Of a stretch of DNA of 64,000 nt, positions 1 through 9,118 are shown piece after piece; positions within the stretch are counted from its first letter, which is position 1; every line of letters begins with the position of its first letter. The stretch is from Spirulina sp034932185 (GTDB lineage Bacteria > Cyanobacteriota > Cyanobacteriia > Cyanobacteriales > Spirulinaceae), in the NCBI RefSeq assembly GCF_034932185.1, contig NZ_JAYGHW010000065.1, positions 62,001-126,000 on the forward strand, in the 5' to 3' direction. The notes under the pieces were generated by a model that searched no databases, was not told where the DNA came from, and saw nothing but the letters and a program-made list of their open reading frames with translations. Position numbers and translations under genes: made by a program.

Positions 1-1799
1 GTCATCAGGAATACCTCACCGCCATGGGGGTAAAAGCCTCCCTCGTGGTTCCGATCCCCGATGGGAATCGCGCCTGGGGGCTATTGGTGGGCCATCATTC
101 CGAATCCTGGACGGTTTCAGAAACCCGATTGCGGGGGGTGCAGATGGTGGTGGATCAGTTGGCGGTGGCGATCGCCCAAGCCAACCTCTGGCAAGCGACC
201 CAGGAAAAAGCCCAACGGGAGGCGATCATTCACCACATTAGCCAGCAACTCCATTCCATCACCGCCATGGATTTGGAAGCTGCCCTCGCCACCACCGTCG
301 AAAAACTCAGCGCCTGCGGCGGCCGCCTCTTCCTCAACCGCACCATCCTCGAAAGTTATCTCGACAATCCCGCCGCCGCCATCAAGGCCCCCTCACCCCT
401 CGATACCCTAGCGGTGATCACCGTCGGCCTCCAACCTGTGATTCCCCCAGGGCAAAGGTTTACAGCCATTGAGCAATCCCACGCCTGGCAAAACTTTTTC
501 CCACAACAATCACAACCCAGTTGGAGCACGATCAATGTCTACCTCGTACCGCAACTGCGCAACATTCAGCCCGCTTTCCGTAGTACAGCGATTCGCGGCC
601 TGCTCATCGCCCCCCTCTATTTAGAACAACAACCCTTTGGCTACCTCACCCTCTTTCGGGACGAAATCGCCACCGAAACCCTCTGGGCCGGCGAATTCAA
701 CCCCGATGAACGACAAGTTCAGCCCCGGCTTTCCTTTGAAGTGTGGAAAGAATCGATCCATGGTCAATGTCACCCCTGGACAACCTCCGACCATCAACTG
801 ATTGAAGCCCTCAGTGAAGAATTTGCCTCCGGCATTCAACAGCATCACCTTTACCACCTTTCCCAACGGGTCAACGCCAGCCTAGAAGAACAAATCCAAG
901 ACCGCACCGCCAAACTCCAAACCGCCTTAACCAAACTCAGCCAAACCCATTTACAACTCACCCAAGCTGAAAAAATGTCCAGTTTAGGGCAGTTAATTAC
1001 GGGGGTGTGCCATGAAATCCATAACCCAATTAACTTTATTGCTGGAAATCTAAGTCATGCCCAGCACTATTTTGATGATGTTTTTAACTTGGTGAGTTTT
1101 TATCAACAGATGGCTCCATCGGAAATAGCCACAGCCCTCCAATCGGAACAGGAATCTATTGATTTAGACTTTATTGCGGAAGATTTCCCCAATTTAATTG
1201 CTTCGATGCAAACGGGGATTGACCGGATTCAAACGGTGGTGCGATCGCTCCTCCATTTTTCCCACCATGAGCAATCGGAACTGAAGGCGATGGATCTCCA
1301 CAATAGCCTTAACAGTATCCTGCTCATTTTGCACTATCGCACCAAACCCAAATCCGATACCCCCGGCATTACCATTGAAAAATTCTATGGTGATTTGCCT
1401 TTGGTGGATTGCTATGGGGGGCAATTTAATCAGGTATTAATTAATCTGTTGAACAATGCCATTCAGGCCATTGAAGCCCGTTGGCAGGGATCTACAGATC
1501 CCCAACCGGGGCGGATTGAAATCACTACCACAGTCATTGAACTGGAGGATCAAAGGCCCCAAGTGGTGGTCAAAATTGAAGATAATGGTTGTGGAATGCC
1601 CGACAGGGTACGCGCCCATATTTTTGAACCCTTTTTCACCACCAAAACCCAAGGCCAAGGCACAGGTTTAGGGCTATCCATCAGCAATCAAATCATCACG
1701 GAACAACACCATGGCTCTCTCACCTGTCGCTCGATCCTCGGTCAAGGCACAGCGATGACGATTCAAATCCCCATCCATCAACCTGCGAAAATGATTTAG
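1..1799 (+). CDS. GAF-domain sensor histidine kinase, 5'-truncated by the window edge
   Basis: The reading frame is open from the first bases, before the first ATG at 24, and begins with a GAF-type segment (EYLTAMGVKASLVVPI). The gene therefore starts upstream of the window. A second GAF-like stretch covers about residues 70-280 counted from that ATG. A coiled coil follows (EEQIQDRTAKLQTAL), then a HisKA domain with the phospho-accepting His in CHEIHNP near residue 330. The ATPase domain shows an N box (LINLLNNAIQAI), a G1 box (EDNGCGMP) and a G2 box (GQGTGLGLSIS). This architecture is common in cyanobacterial two-component sensors. No response regulator lies beside it in this window, so partner and signal are unknown. 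The H box carries HEIHNP where most relatives have HEINNP. Confidence 0.9.
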   Translation, partial: HQEYLTAMGVKASLVVPIPDGNRAWGLLVGHHSESWTVSETRLRGVQMVVDQLAVAIAQANLWQATQEKAQREAIIHHISQQLHSITAMDLEAALATTVEKLSACGGRLFLNRTILESYLDNPAAAIKAPSPLDTLAVITVGLQPVIPPGQRFTAIEQSHAWQNFFPQQSQPSWSTINVYLVPQLRNIQPAFRSTAIRGLLIAPLYLEQQPFGYLTLFRDEIATETLWAGEFNPDERQVQPRLSFEVWKESIHGQCHPWTTSDHQLIEALSEEFASGIQQHHLYHLSQRVNASLEEQIQDRTAKLQTALTKLSQTHLQLTQAEKMSSLGQLITGVCHEIHNPINFIAGNLSHAQHYFDDVFNLVSFYQQMAPSEIATALQSEQESIDLDFIAEDFPNLIASMQTGIDRIQTVVRSLLHFSHHEQSELKAMDLHNSLNSILLILHYRTKPKSDTPGITIEKFYGDLPLVDCYGGQFNQVLINLLNNAIQAIEARWQGSTDPQPGRIEITTTVIELEDQRPQVVVKIEDNGCGMPDRVRAHIFEPFFTTKTQGQGTGLGLSISNQIITEQHHGSLTCRSILGQGTAMTIQIPIHQPAKMI

Positions 1800-1838
1800 T
1801 TGCCCCTCATAGTCCCTCGCCCTCCTTGGGAGGGGGAT

Positions 1839-2564
1839 TTAGGGTGAGGGCTGCACCAAGAGCCGACCATCTTCCATGGCGATGATGCGATCGGCTACGT
1901 CTAAAATGCGGTTGTCGTGGGTGACAAGGAGGATGGTACAGCCCTGTTCTTGGGCTAATTTTTGCATGAGTGTCACCACATCCCGGCCCGATTGGCGATC
2001 GAGGGCGGCGGTGGGTTCGTCGGCGAGGAGGAGCTTGGGTTGACTGACGAGGGCGCGGGCGATCGCCACCCGTTGTTTTTGCCCCCCGGAGAGGTTGGCG
2101 GGGTAATAATTGAGGCGATCGCCTAATCCTACGGTTTCGAGGGCATGGATGGCGCGATCGCGCATTTCGGCAATATTGTATTGGGGATGGAGTTCTAAGC
2201 CGATACGCACATTTTGCAGGGCTGTTAGGCTGCCGTGGAGGTTATGGGCTTGGAAGATATAACCGATGTGGCGACGAATATAGACGAGTTGAGCCGCTGT
2301 TGCGCCGCAGAGTTCTACGCCGAGGAATTGTAGGCTTCCAGTTTGCACTGATCGCAATCCCCCCATTAACGTTAACAGCGTGGTTTTTCCCGATCCTGAG
2401 GGGCCGGTCATGATCACAATTTCCCCGGCGGCGATCGTTAAATGAATGTCGTGTAAAACCTGTTTGCGCAGTTCTCCTGTACCGAAATAGTGGGCGAGAT
2501 GGGCGATCGCAATCACGGTTTGTGCCTCGGTTTGGGGGTTGGTTTGGGTTTCTGAAATGGTCAT
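1839..2564 (-). CDS. devA: DevA-type ABC exporter ATP-binding subunit
   Basis: This 241-residue ABC ATPase has Walker A GPSGSGKT at residues 54-61, signature LSGGQ at 158-162 and Walker B LLLADEP at 178-184. It is the last of three same-strand genes ordered fusion protein, permease, ATPase, which is the DevBCA layout. Family members energise the export of glycolipids or other substrates across the envelope together with a TolC-like outer-membrane protein. The gap to the permease gene is 11 bp, so co-transcription is likely. DevBCA paralogues occur in non-heterocystous cyanobacteria as well, so heterocyst function should not be assumed. The adjacent TetR gene suggests inducible export. Confidence 0.9.
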   Translation of the reverse strand: MTISETQTNPQTEAQTVIAIAHLAHYFGTGELRKQVLHDIHLTIAAGEIVIMTGPSGSGKTTLLTLMGGLRSVQTGSLQFLGVELCGATAAQLVYIRRHIGYIFQAHNLHGSLTALQNVRIGLELHPQYNIAEMRDRAIHALETVGLGDRLNYYPANLSGGQKQRVAIARALVSQPKLLLADEPTAALDRQSGRDVVTLMQKLAQEQGCTILLVTHDNRILDVADRIIAMEDGRLLVQPSP

Positions 2565-2575
2565 TGTTTCCTCAT

Positions 2576-3742
2576 TTAAAACATATCAGCGGGATCGGCC
2601 CCTTGAAGGCGACGGGTGGCGATCGCCCCCGATAACAAACACATTAATAGTGTTAAACCAAACACTAACCCCGCCCGATAGAGTGTCATCGCGATGGGTA
2701 AGGATGTGGCCCGAGCCGCCATCCGATATAACCCGATGGGTAAAATCACCCCTGGCAAAAACCCCAACACTGCCAAAATTACCGCCTCCTCAAAAATGAC
2801 CGCCAACAAATAGCGATGGCGATAGCCCATGGCTTTAAACGTGGCGTATTCCTGTAAATGGGCATTCACATCGGTAGATAATACTTGATAAACAATCACC
2901 ACACCGACAATAAAAGCCATGGCCGTCCCCATCGTGAAAATAAACCCGATGGGGCTTTCTTTTTGCCAATAATTCTGTTCTTTGGCGATAAATTCTGCTT
3001 GGGTGAAGACATGAACATCGGAGGGCAAATGTTGCCGCAATTGTGCCGAAACCGTTGCCACATCTGCCCCTGGCTCCACCTTTAACAACCCCAGGCTAAT
3101 GCTGCCAGGATTGCGACGGGGCAAGAGGCGCAAAAAGGTTTGATCGCTGGCCATTAAGCTGCCATCTGTCCCAAAGGAGGCCCCCAAACTGATTAGGCCT
3201 CGAATGGTTAAGGTGCGGCCTTCGGCTTCGGTGGTGACAAATTGGCCGGTTTCTAGTTGGGATATTGTCTCCCCATAGCGTCCCCGCGAGCGGCGGTCAA
3301 ATAACACGACATCAGGGAGTTTAAGAATATCTTGTTGGGCGTTGAGTTCTGGCAGCAGAAATACATCCTGAGCGGGATCAAAACCCATCAGTTGGATCAA
3401 TGTATCTTGGCGGGTTTGGGGATTTTTCCAGGTCAAAATACTGGAATAAAGGGGCATTGCTTGGGCCACACCGGCCACATCCTGCGCTTGATAGAGACGG
3501 CGGCGGCTGAATGTGGAAAGGTTTTGAGCATTTTTAGCCTTGGGGCTAACAAGAATGATATCGGCGTTTAGGCTGCGGGCAATACGGGTATTGCTATCAA
3601 ACAGTGAGGCTTGAAACCCCAACTGCATAAACATCAACACATCAGCAAAGGCAATCCCCGCAAGGGCAACGAGGAGGCGACTGGGTTCATGGCTCAGTTG
3701 GAGCCAACCGAGCCAAGTGCGACGACGGAGGGAGGAGAGCAT
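2576..3742 (-). CDS. devC: DevC-type ABC exporter permease (FtsX/MacB fold)
   Basis: This 388-residue membrane protein has an N-terminal membrane segment at about residues 20-40 (LLVALAGIAFADVLMFMQLGF), a large periplasmic domain, and three C-terminal membrane segments at about 265-375. That is the topology of DevC/MacB-like permeases. The opening, with a short amphipathic WLQL stretch before the first helix, is typical of cyanobacterial DevC. Immediately 5' of its ATG lies a GAAGGAT heptamer tandem repeat that reads as CCTTCAT on the coding strand. No Shine-Dalgarno sequence is therefore visible, and the repeat separates it from devB. Confidence 0.9.
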   Translation of the reverse strand: MLSSLRRRTWLGWLQLSHEPSRLLVALAGIAFADVLMFMQLGFQASLFDSNTRIARSLNADIILVSPKAKNAQNLSTFSRRRLYQAQDVAGVAQAMPLYSSILTWKNPQTRQDTLIQLMGFDPAQDVFLLPELNAQQDILKLPDVVLFDRRSRGRYGETISQLETGQFVTTEAEGRTLTIRGLISLGASFGTDGSLMASDQTFLRLLPRRNPGSISLGLLKVEPGADVATVSAQLRQHLPSDVHVFTQAEFIAKEQNYWQKESPIGFIFTMGTAMAFIVGVVIVYQVLSTDVNAHLQEYATFKAMGYRHRYLLAVIFEEAVILAVLGFLPGVILPIGLYRMAARATSLPIAMTLYRAGLVFGLTLLMCLLSGAIATRRLQGADPADMF

Positions 3743-3746
3743 GGGG

Positions 3747-3820
3747 GAAGGATGAAGGATGAAGGATGAAGGATGAAGGATGAAGGATGAAGGATGAAGG
3801 ATGAAGGATGAAGGATGAAG
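3747..3820. repeat. GAAGGAT heptamer tandem repeat
   Basis: About ten and a half head-to-tail copies of the 7-bp unit GAAGGAT fill the devB-devC gap. They begin five bases from the devC start codon. Heptameric tandem repeats (STRR) are known in cyanobacteria. Shorter runs of the same unit occur upstream of sbcD (19298-19318) and at the end of the glycosyltransferase gene near 32355. Confidence 0.95.
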
Positions 3821-3853
3821 TCAGAAGGAGAAGATAATGATGTTAAATTGCTC

Positions 3854-5044
3854 TCACTTCTCACTTCTCAAAGCGATTTGGATTTCCACTTGCAAATTGG
3901 TAAACCCTTGGGCCTGTTGGCTAGCTTCGGGATTGAGGGCAATGATTACTTCGATGATGCGGCCGTCGATGTTGCTGCTGGGGTCGGTGTTGACGATGTT
4001 TTGGGGTTGGATTTTGGCCCCGATTTGGGTGACAGTTCCTGTTAGGGGTTCAGTGAGGGCGGGGCTGGTGATGGTGGCGGTTTGACCGGGGCGCAGGGTG
4101 TGAATATCGCTTTGATAGACTTCGGCGATCGCCACCATTTGCGCTGTTTCCCCTAATTCAATAATCCCCTCCGGGGCTACCACTTCCCCCCCTTGGCTAT
4201 AAACATCTAACACCACGCCGCTACGGGGCGATCGCACATAAAGCTGTTCTAAATTGGCCTGAGCCTGTTGGCGGGTGGCTTCAGCGCGGCTAATTTGGGC
4301 TTGGGCCAGTTGCAGATCCACGGCTCGTACCTCCGCTAATTGATCCAAGGTGGCGGCGGCGCGGGCCTGTTCGGGGGCTTGGGTGGTTTGGAGGCGGGCC
4401 AGTTCAGCGCGGGCGGTTTCGAGGCGACGTTGGGCGGTGTCTTGGGCTAATTGGTGGCGATCTCGCTCAATGGCGGCGATCGCCCCCGCCTCATAAAGGG
4501 ACTGATACCGCACCAATTCCGCCCGCGCATTGGTTAATTCTGCCTCCCGTTCCGCCACAATCGCCCCTTGGGCTTGCAATTGGGCTTGACGTTCAGCGGT
4601 AATCCGCTCAATTTCCGCCTGTTGAGCGGCGATCGCCCCCGGTTTGGCCCCCGCTCGCACTTGGTTCCATTGAGCCTGAGCAATGCGCACATCGCTTTCT
4701 GCTTGAGCTAAAGCCGCCGTGAGGCGATCTCTCCCATCCAACACCGCAATAATCTGCCCAGGGGTGAGGCGATCGCCCAACTCGACGCGCAATTCTGCAA
4801 TGCGTTGCTCTTGGCTAGCGGTGGGGGCATGGATTTGGATCGCTTCCCCTTCCGGTTCGAGGCGACCAAGGGCGGTGACGGTAGCCGGGACGGCAGCTAA
4901 GACGGGGGCCGGGGTCGCCTCGATGGTTGTGGCTTGCCGTTGCCAATAAAATCCGCCAACACCGAGGCCGATCAACGCAAAACCGAGAATGCTCCAGCGT
5001 TGCCAGGGTTGGCTTTGGGGAAGATGGATCGGGAGATTGGACAT
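3854..5044 (-). CDS. devB: DevB-type membrane fusion protein (HlyD family)
   Basis: This 396-residue periplasmic adaptor has a single N-terminal anchor at about residues 18-33. A split lipoyl-like domain follows, then a long Ala/Gln/Arg-rich coiled coil at about 105-260 and a beta-barrel C-terminus. The second lipoyl half is visible as SPRSGVVLDVYSQGGEVV. It would bridge DevC/DevA and an outer-membrane channel. It is the first gene of the devBCA operon, and its start faces the TetR gene across a 100-bp gap holding two palindromic operators. Confidence 0.9.
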   Translation of the reverse strand: MSNLPIHLPQSQPWQRWSILGFALIGLGVGGFYWQRQATTIEATPAPVLAAVPATVTALGRLEPEGEAIQIHAPTASQEQRIAELRVELGDRLTPGQIIAVLDGRDRLTAALAQAESDVRIAQAQWNQVRAGAKPGAIAAQQAEIERITAERQAQLQAQGAIVAEREAELTNARAELVRYQSLYEAGAIAAIERDRHQLAQDTAQRRLETARAELARLQTTQAPEQARAAATLDQLAEVRAVDLQLAQAQISRAEATRQQAQANLEQLYVRSPRSGVVLDVYSQGGEVVAPEGIIELGETAQMVAIAEVYQSDIHTLRPGQTATITSPALTEPLTGTVTQIGAKIQPQNIVNTDPSSNIDGRIIEVIIALNPEASQQAQGFTNLQVEIQIALRSEK

Positions 5045-5068
5045 AGGAGCTACCTCTGAGCCAAGAAA

Positions 5069-5114
5069 ACTGAACTGTTTAGTTTAGTGTTGCTTTTAAA
5101 CTAAACTGTTTAGT
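5069..5114. promoter_or_regulatory. paired palindromic operator between devB and the TetR gene
   Basis: Two copies of a 15-bp odd palindrome, ACTRAACTGTTTAGT, lie at 5069-5083 (one mismatch in the left arm) and 5100-5114 (perfect 7-1-7). Their centres are 31 bp apart, about three helical turns. Between them a larger inverted repeat, GTTTAGTTTA (5077-5086) with TAAACTAAAC (5097-5106), is also formed. This is what a TetR dimer-pair operator looks like. I infer that the adjacent regulator controls both itself and devBCA from here. Confidence 0.75.
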
Positions 5115-5144
5115 AAGGTCTTGTCAAGGGAAGGAATGCCCGCC

Positions 5145-5747
5145 ATGGTTACGGATGGTTCATCAAAACGCAATGCAATCCTCGACGGGGCGATCGCCGA
5201 ATTCCTCGCCCAAGGCTATGCCGCCGCCAGCATGGATCGCATCGCCAGCGGAGCGGGGGTTTCCAAGGCGACGGTTTACAGCCATTTTGCGAGTAAAGAC
5301 CGCCTATTTATGGCAATCATGGAGCGGTTGGTGTTGAGTAAGTTTGCCGATATTTTGGAGCCACCCCAATTTGCGGCCCGCCTCCATGAACCGCCGGAGC
5401 GGCTATTGCGCCATGTGGCGATGACGATGCTGCAAGTCCCCATTCAAGACCGGGAATATTTAGGGTTAATCCGCACTGTCATTGCGGAATCGGGGCGATT
5501 TCCCGAATTAGCCCAAACCTTTTTAAAAGAAATTACTGCCGTCGCCCTCAATTCCCTCGCAGATTATTTCCGCCATTGCCCCCATTTACAAGTAGCTGAT
5601 CCTGAAGCGACAGCCCGCATTTTTGTGGGGGCGATCGCCCATTATTTGATCACACAATATCTACTCTCCGGTGCGGAAATTATCCCTTTAGAGGAATCTC
5701 GGTTAGTGGATAGTTTAATCCTGATGATTACCAGTCAAAAAAATTAG
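5145..5747 (+). CDS. TetR/AcrR family transcriptional regulator
   Basis: This roughly 200-residue protein has an N-terminal TetR helix-turn-helix (MDRIASGAGVSKATVYSHF at about residues 30-48) followed by KDRLF and an all-helical ligand domain. I chose ATG 5145 because the purine tract AAGGGAAGGA ends 9 bases before it. A TTG at 5121 and an ATG at 5136 are in frame, but the second is too close to that tract. It is divergent from devB across a paired palindrome, so it most likely represses the exporter and itself and is released by an export substrate. The ligand is unknown. Confidence 0.88.
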   Translation: MVTDGSSKRNAILDGAIAEFLAQGYAAASMDRIASGAGVSKATVYSHFASKDRLFMAIMERLVLSKFADILEPPQFAARLHEPPERLLRHVAMTMLQVPIQDREYLGLIRTVIAESGRFPELAQTFLKEITAVALNSLADYFRHCPHLQVADPEATARIFVGAIAHYLITQYLLSGAEIIPLEESRLVDSLILMITSQKN

Positions 5748-6101
5748 CCTGGGGTTAGCAACCGGGTTTTTGAGAGGATTGAGGCGGCAAACGAGAGGGC
5801 GATCGCAACCTGGTTTCTCGGTTGGGCGGCAAAAAAACCGGGTTTCAGAGAGGCTATAGCGGGGAAGGGAGGGATGCAAAAAAACCAGTTTCTGGGCGAT
5901 CATAGAGGTGGAGTTAGATTTCACTCAATCCCCTGGGCTAATGCCATATCAGCAAATCACCAAATTCATGCGGTGGTGATACCCATCGGCGATCGCTTCC
6001 CCTGGCCCTTCCCCCAACGCCAAACAAAATAGCCATAAACCCCCATCGCCCATTTTTCCGATAAAATGGCACAACAGAACTATCATCCTTATATCGTCAC
6101 T
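5748..6101. repeat. intergenic region with four AAACCGGGTTTCT-like repeats
   Basis: The gap carries four diverged copies of a small palindrome-centred repeat with core AACCGGGTTT. They lie near 5760-5777, 5807-5825, 5836-5853 and 5882-5895 and all face the same way, followed by CAGAGAGG or similar. One HIP1 octamer (GCGATCGC) sits between copies. I see no gene here. Such repeats are dispersed in several filamentous cyanobacteria. The last 40 bases before 6102 presumably hold the promoter of the ATPase gene. Confidence 0.6.
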
Positions 6102-7805
6102 ATGAACCACAACCCCCCCCTCGGTTCCGTCGTCCAAGGCTCCCTCAGTCAAGGGATAGAGGTGCGGCTCCATGGGGATGTTTCCGTGGAAGATATGCGA
6201 GTGGGGAAGTTTTTGGTGATTGAAGGGGTGCGATCGCGCTTCTTTTGCCTGCTCACCGATGTCACCCTGGGAACCACCAGCCCCCGCATCCTCACCAACC
6301 CGCCCCCCCCAGAGGATGATTTCCTCCATGCCGTCCTCACCGGCAGCAGCATCTACGGCACAATCAACCTCTCCCCGATGTTGATGCTGATTCCCGATGC
6401 CCAACCGAATCCCAACGCAACCAAGCCCGACAGCGCCCTCGGCTCCTTCACAGCCCACACCAATAGCGATGTGGTTTTATTGCCGGTGAAGACGATTCCG
6501 AGCCATTTTAGCCAGGTTTTTGATGCCAGCGAGCGAGATTTTCGTATGGTGTTTGGGTGGGAAGATGATCCCTTGCGGAAAAACTTTGCCGTGGGGCAAC
6601 CCTTGGATATGGAAGTGCCGGTCTGTTTAGATTTGGAGCGGTTTGTAGAGCGGAGTAATGGCATTTTTGGTAAGTCGGGGACGGGGAAATCTTTTTTAAC
6701 GCGGTTGATTTTATCGGGGATTATTCAAAAGCAGGCGGGGGTGAATTTGATGTTTGATATGCACTCCGAATATGGTTGGGAAGCGATGAAGGAGGGCAAA
6801 CAAATCAGCACCGTTAAAGGGTTAAAACAATTATTTCAGCATCGCGTTGAAATTTTCACCCTTGACCCCGAATCCACTAACCGCCGGGGTGTACGGGATG
6901 CTCAGGAATTATATTTAAGCTATGACCAGATTGAAATTGAAGATTTGCGGCTGGTGAGTCGGGAGTTGGGGCTATCGGATGCCAGCTTAGATAATGCCAA
7001 TATTTTGGCCTCGGAATTTGGCAAGGATTGGATTTCGCAATTATTAGGTTTGACTAATGAAGAAATTACCGAATTTTGTGAAACGAAACAGGGACATAAA
7101 GGCTCGATTATGGCATTGCAACGGAAGCTGATGCGCCTCGATAGCTTGAAATATATTCGCCGAAATGTCCCCCAAAATTATATTGATCGAGTATTGGAAT
7201 ATCTCGATGCGGGCAAGCACGTCATTATTGAGTTTGGCTCTCAATCTAATCTGCTTTCCTATATGTTGGCGACGAATATGATCACGCGGCGAATTCATAG
7301 CAGTTATGTCAAAAAAGCGGATCGGTTTTTGCGTTCCAAAGATGAACGCGATCGCCCCCAACAATTGGTGATTACCATCGAAGAGGCACACCGTTTCCTT
7401 GATTCTGGCATTGTCAATCAAACCATTTTCGGCACGATCGCCCGCGAAATGCGCAAGTATTTTGTGACGCTGTTGGTGGTGGATCAGCGGCCATCGGGCA
7501 TTGATAATGAGGTGATGTCCCAAGTGGGGACGCGGATCACCTGTTTACTCAATGATGAGAAGGATATTGAGGCCATTTTTACCGGCGTATCGGGGGGGCA
7601 GGCGCTGCGATCGGTGTTAGCAAAATTGGATTCTAAACAGCAGGCGTTAATTTTAGGTCATGCCGTCCCGATGCCCGTCGTTGTCCGTACCCGCCCCTAT
7701 GATCAAGATTTCTACCGAGAAATCGGGGCTGTAGATTGGCAAGATCTCCCCGATGCAGAATTAGCAGCAGTAGCGGCGATCGCCCGCAGCGATTTGGGTT
7801 TTTAA
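6102..7805 (+). CDS. HerA/DUF87-type ATP-binding protein
   Basis: This protein of about 567 residues belongs to the HerA/FtsK-like DUF87 P-loop superfamily. Walker A is GKSGTGKS near residue 190 and the Walker B region is LVITIEEAH near residue 425. After it comes the HerA-type segment with RPSGIDNEVMSQ and a final GHAVPMPVVVRTRPYD. The N-terminal 120 residues look like a HAS-barrel. HerA proteins are hexameric DNA translocases that usually pair with NurA nuclease, but no NurA gene is adjacent. Cyanobacterial homologues are widespread and poorly characterised. An upstream in-frame ATG exists at 6066. I prefer 6102 because the family usually opens near this sequence, but the choice is uncertain. 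Confidence 0.85.
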   Translation: MNHNPPLGSVVQGSLSQGIEVRLHGDVSVEDMRVGKFLVIEGVRSRFFCLLTDVTLGTTSPRILTNPPPPEDDFLHAVLTGSSIYGTINLSPMLMLIPDAQPNPNATKPDSALGSFTAHTNSDVVLLPVKTIPSHFSQVFDASERDFRMVFGWEDDPLRKNFAVGQPLDMEVPVCLDLERFVERSNGIFGKSGTGKSFLTRLILSGIIQKQAGVNLMFDMHSEYGWEAMKEGKQISTVKGLKQLFQHRVEIFTLDPESTNRRGVRDAQELYLSYDQIEIEDLRLVSRELGLSDASLDNANILASEFGKDWISQLLGLTNEEITEFCETKQGHKGSIMALQRKLMRLDSLKYIRRNVPQNYIDRVLEYLDAGKHVIIEFGSQSNLLSYMLATNMITRRIHSSYVKKADRFLRSKDERDRPQQLVITIEEAHRFLDSGIVNQTIFGTIAREMRKYFVTLLVVDQRPSGIDNEVMSQVGTRITCLLNDEKDIEAIFTGVSGGQALRSVLAKLDSKQQALILGHAVPMPVVVRTRPYDQDFYREIGAVDWQDLPDAELAAVAAIARSDLGF

Positions 7806-7815
7806 AACCAGGGGA

Positions 7816-7863
7816 GGGCGAAAAATTTTTGTGCCTCCGGCAGGCTTACGCCAACGCCCCTAC
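7816..7863. repeat. compound REP element, copy 1 (with nested insert)
   Basis: One of four copies in the window (also 18001-18050, 53752-53800, 60141-60190). The outer part is the palindrome GGGCGAAAAATTTTT...CGCCCCTAC seen elsewhere as a simple element. Before CGCCCC it is interrupted by about 24 extra bases containing GTGCCTCCGGCAGGCTTACG. It lies between two convergent genes. Confidence 0.85.
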
Positions 7864-7869
7864 AGGTGA

Positions 7870-9084
7870 TTACACCCCACAAAACCGCTCCACACACCGC
7901 ACAAACAATTCAACCCCCAAACAAAGCACCGTTTCATCAAAATCAAACCGGGGATGATGGTGGGGAAAATCTAAACCGAGGCTAGGGTTAGCGGCTCCGA
8001 GGAAGAAATAACAACCGGGGACAGCTTCTAAAAAGAAGGACATATCTTCGCCTCCCATGGTTTGGCAATCGGGGACAATGCCCAAAGGCGTTTCCACCAC
8101 TTCCAAAGCCACCGATCGCACCAATTCCGCCATCCCTGGATCATTCACCACGGGGGGATATAACTGCCAATAATTCAGGTCGTAAGTTGCCCCTTGGCTC
8201 GCACAAATTCCGGCAATGATCCGTTCAATATGCTCACCAATTTTCCCCGCTAAATCCGGGTTAAAATAGCGCACTGTCCCCGACATTCGCGCCGTATCAG
8301 CAATCACATTTAAAGCTGTTCCCGCATGGAATTCCCCCACGGTGACAACGGCAGCATCTAAGGGGCGAATATTCCGAGAAACAATGGTTTGTAAAGCGTT
8401 AACAATCTGCGCCCCCACCACCACGGAATCCACGGTCTGATCCGGCATCGCCCCATGGCCCCCTTTGCCAAAAATTGTACAGCGGAAACATTCCACCGCC
8501 GCCATCAAGGGCCCACTCCGCACCCCTACGGTTCCCAAGGGCAGGTTATTCCACAGATGCAGCCCGATGATCGCATCCATGGGAGGATCTGCCAAAATTC
8601 CCGCCTCGATCATCGGTTTGGCTCCGCCGGGACTTTCTTCCGCCGGTTGAAAAATCAGCCGCACCGTACCCCGGAAGGCCTCCCGATGGCGGTTGAGATA
8701 ATGGGCTACCCCAAGGGCGATCGCCACATGGCCATCATGGCCGCAGGCGTGCATCACCCCATCCCGCTGGGAACAGTAGGGAACCGCATTCAATTCCTGA
8801 ATGGGCAGCGCATCCATATCCGCCCGAATCCCCAACACTGGCCCTGGTGCATGGCCTTCAATGGTGGCGACAATGCCCGTGTGGGCGATGCCGGTTTGAT
8901 GGGGAATCCCCCAAGCTGTTAATTGGGCCGCAATGAAGGCAGCGGTTTGTTCTTCCTTAAACCCTAATTCTGGCTGTTGATGGATCTGCCGTCGCCACTG
9001 CACTAATTCCTGTTGGAGGGTGCGGATCTCCAGGCGAACAGCGGTGAGGTCGAGGGAGGGAGCAGTGGGGATAGCGGCAATCAT
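7870..9084 (-). CDS. M20 family metallo-amidohydrolase (N-acyl-amino-acid hydrolase type)
   Basis: This 404-residue protein is an M20D peptidase/amidohydrolase. The metal site shows HACGHDGH around residues 112-119 and the catalytic/metal pair sits in FQPAEE at 145-150. The dimerisation domain begins after HLWNNLPLGTVG. Relatives hydrolyse N-acyl amino acids, hippurate or IAA-amino acid conjugates in the cytoplasm. I chose the start at 9084 because the family alignment begins there (PSLDLTAVR); an upstream ATG at 9141 would overlap the neighbouring gene. It converges with the HerA-like gene across a compound REP element. The exact substrate is unknown. Confidence 0.9.
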   Translation of the reverse strand: MIAAIPTAPSLDLTAVRLEIRTLQQELVQWRRQIHQQPELGFKEEQTAAFIAAQLTAWGIPHQTGIAHTGIVATIEGHAPGPVLGIRADMDALPIQELNAVPYCSQRDGVMHACGHDGHVAIALGVAHYLNRHREAFRGTVRLIFQPAEESPGGAKPMIEAGILADPPMDAIIGLHLWNNLPLGTVGVRSGPLMAAVECFRCTIFGKGGHGAMPDQTVDSVVVGAQIVNALQTIVSRNIRPLDAAVVTVGEFHAGTALNVIADTARMSGTVRYFNPDLAGKIGEHIERIIAGICASQGATYDLNYWQLYPPVVNDPGMAELVRSVALEVVETPLGIVPDCQTMGGEDMSFFLEAVPGCYFFLGAANPSLGLDFPHHHPRFDFDETVLCLGVELFVRCVERFCGV

Positions 9085-9118
9085 AGGAGCAGTCAGAAAT
9101 TCATCCCTCCACTTTAGC

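Noticed and set aside
1839..5044. heterocyst-specific function for devBCA
   Set aside because: DevBCA paralogues are common in non-heterocystous cyanobacteria and nothing else here points to heterocysts.
5949..6458. Gly-rich ORF antisense to the HerA-like gene start
   Set aside because: It is the shadow of a well-supported ATPase reading frame, with composition typical of the complement of GC-rich codons.
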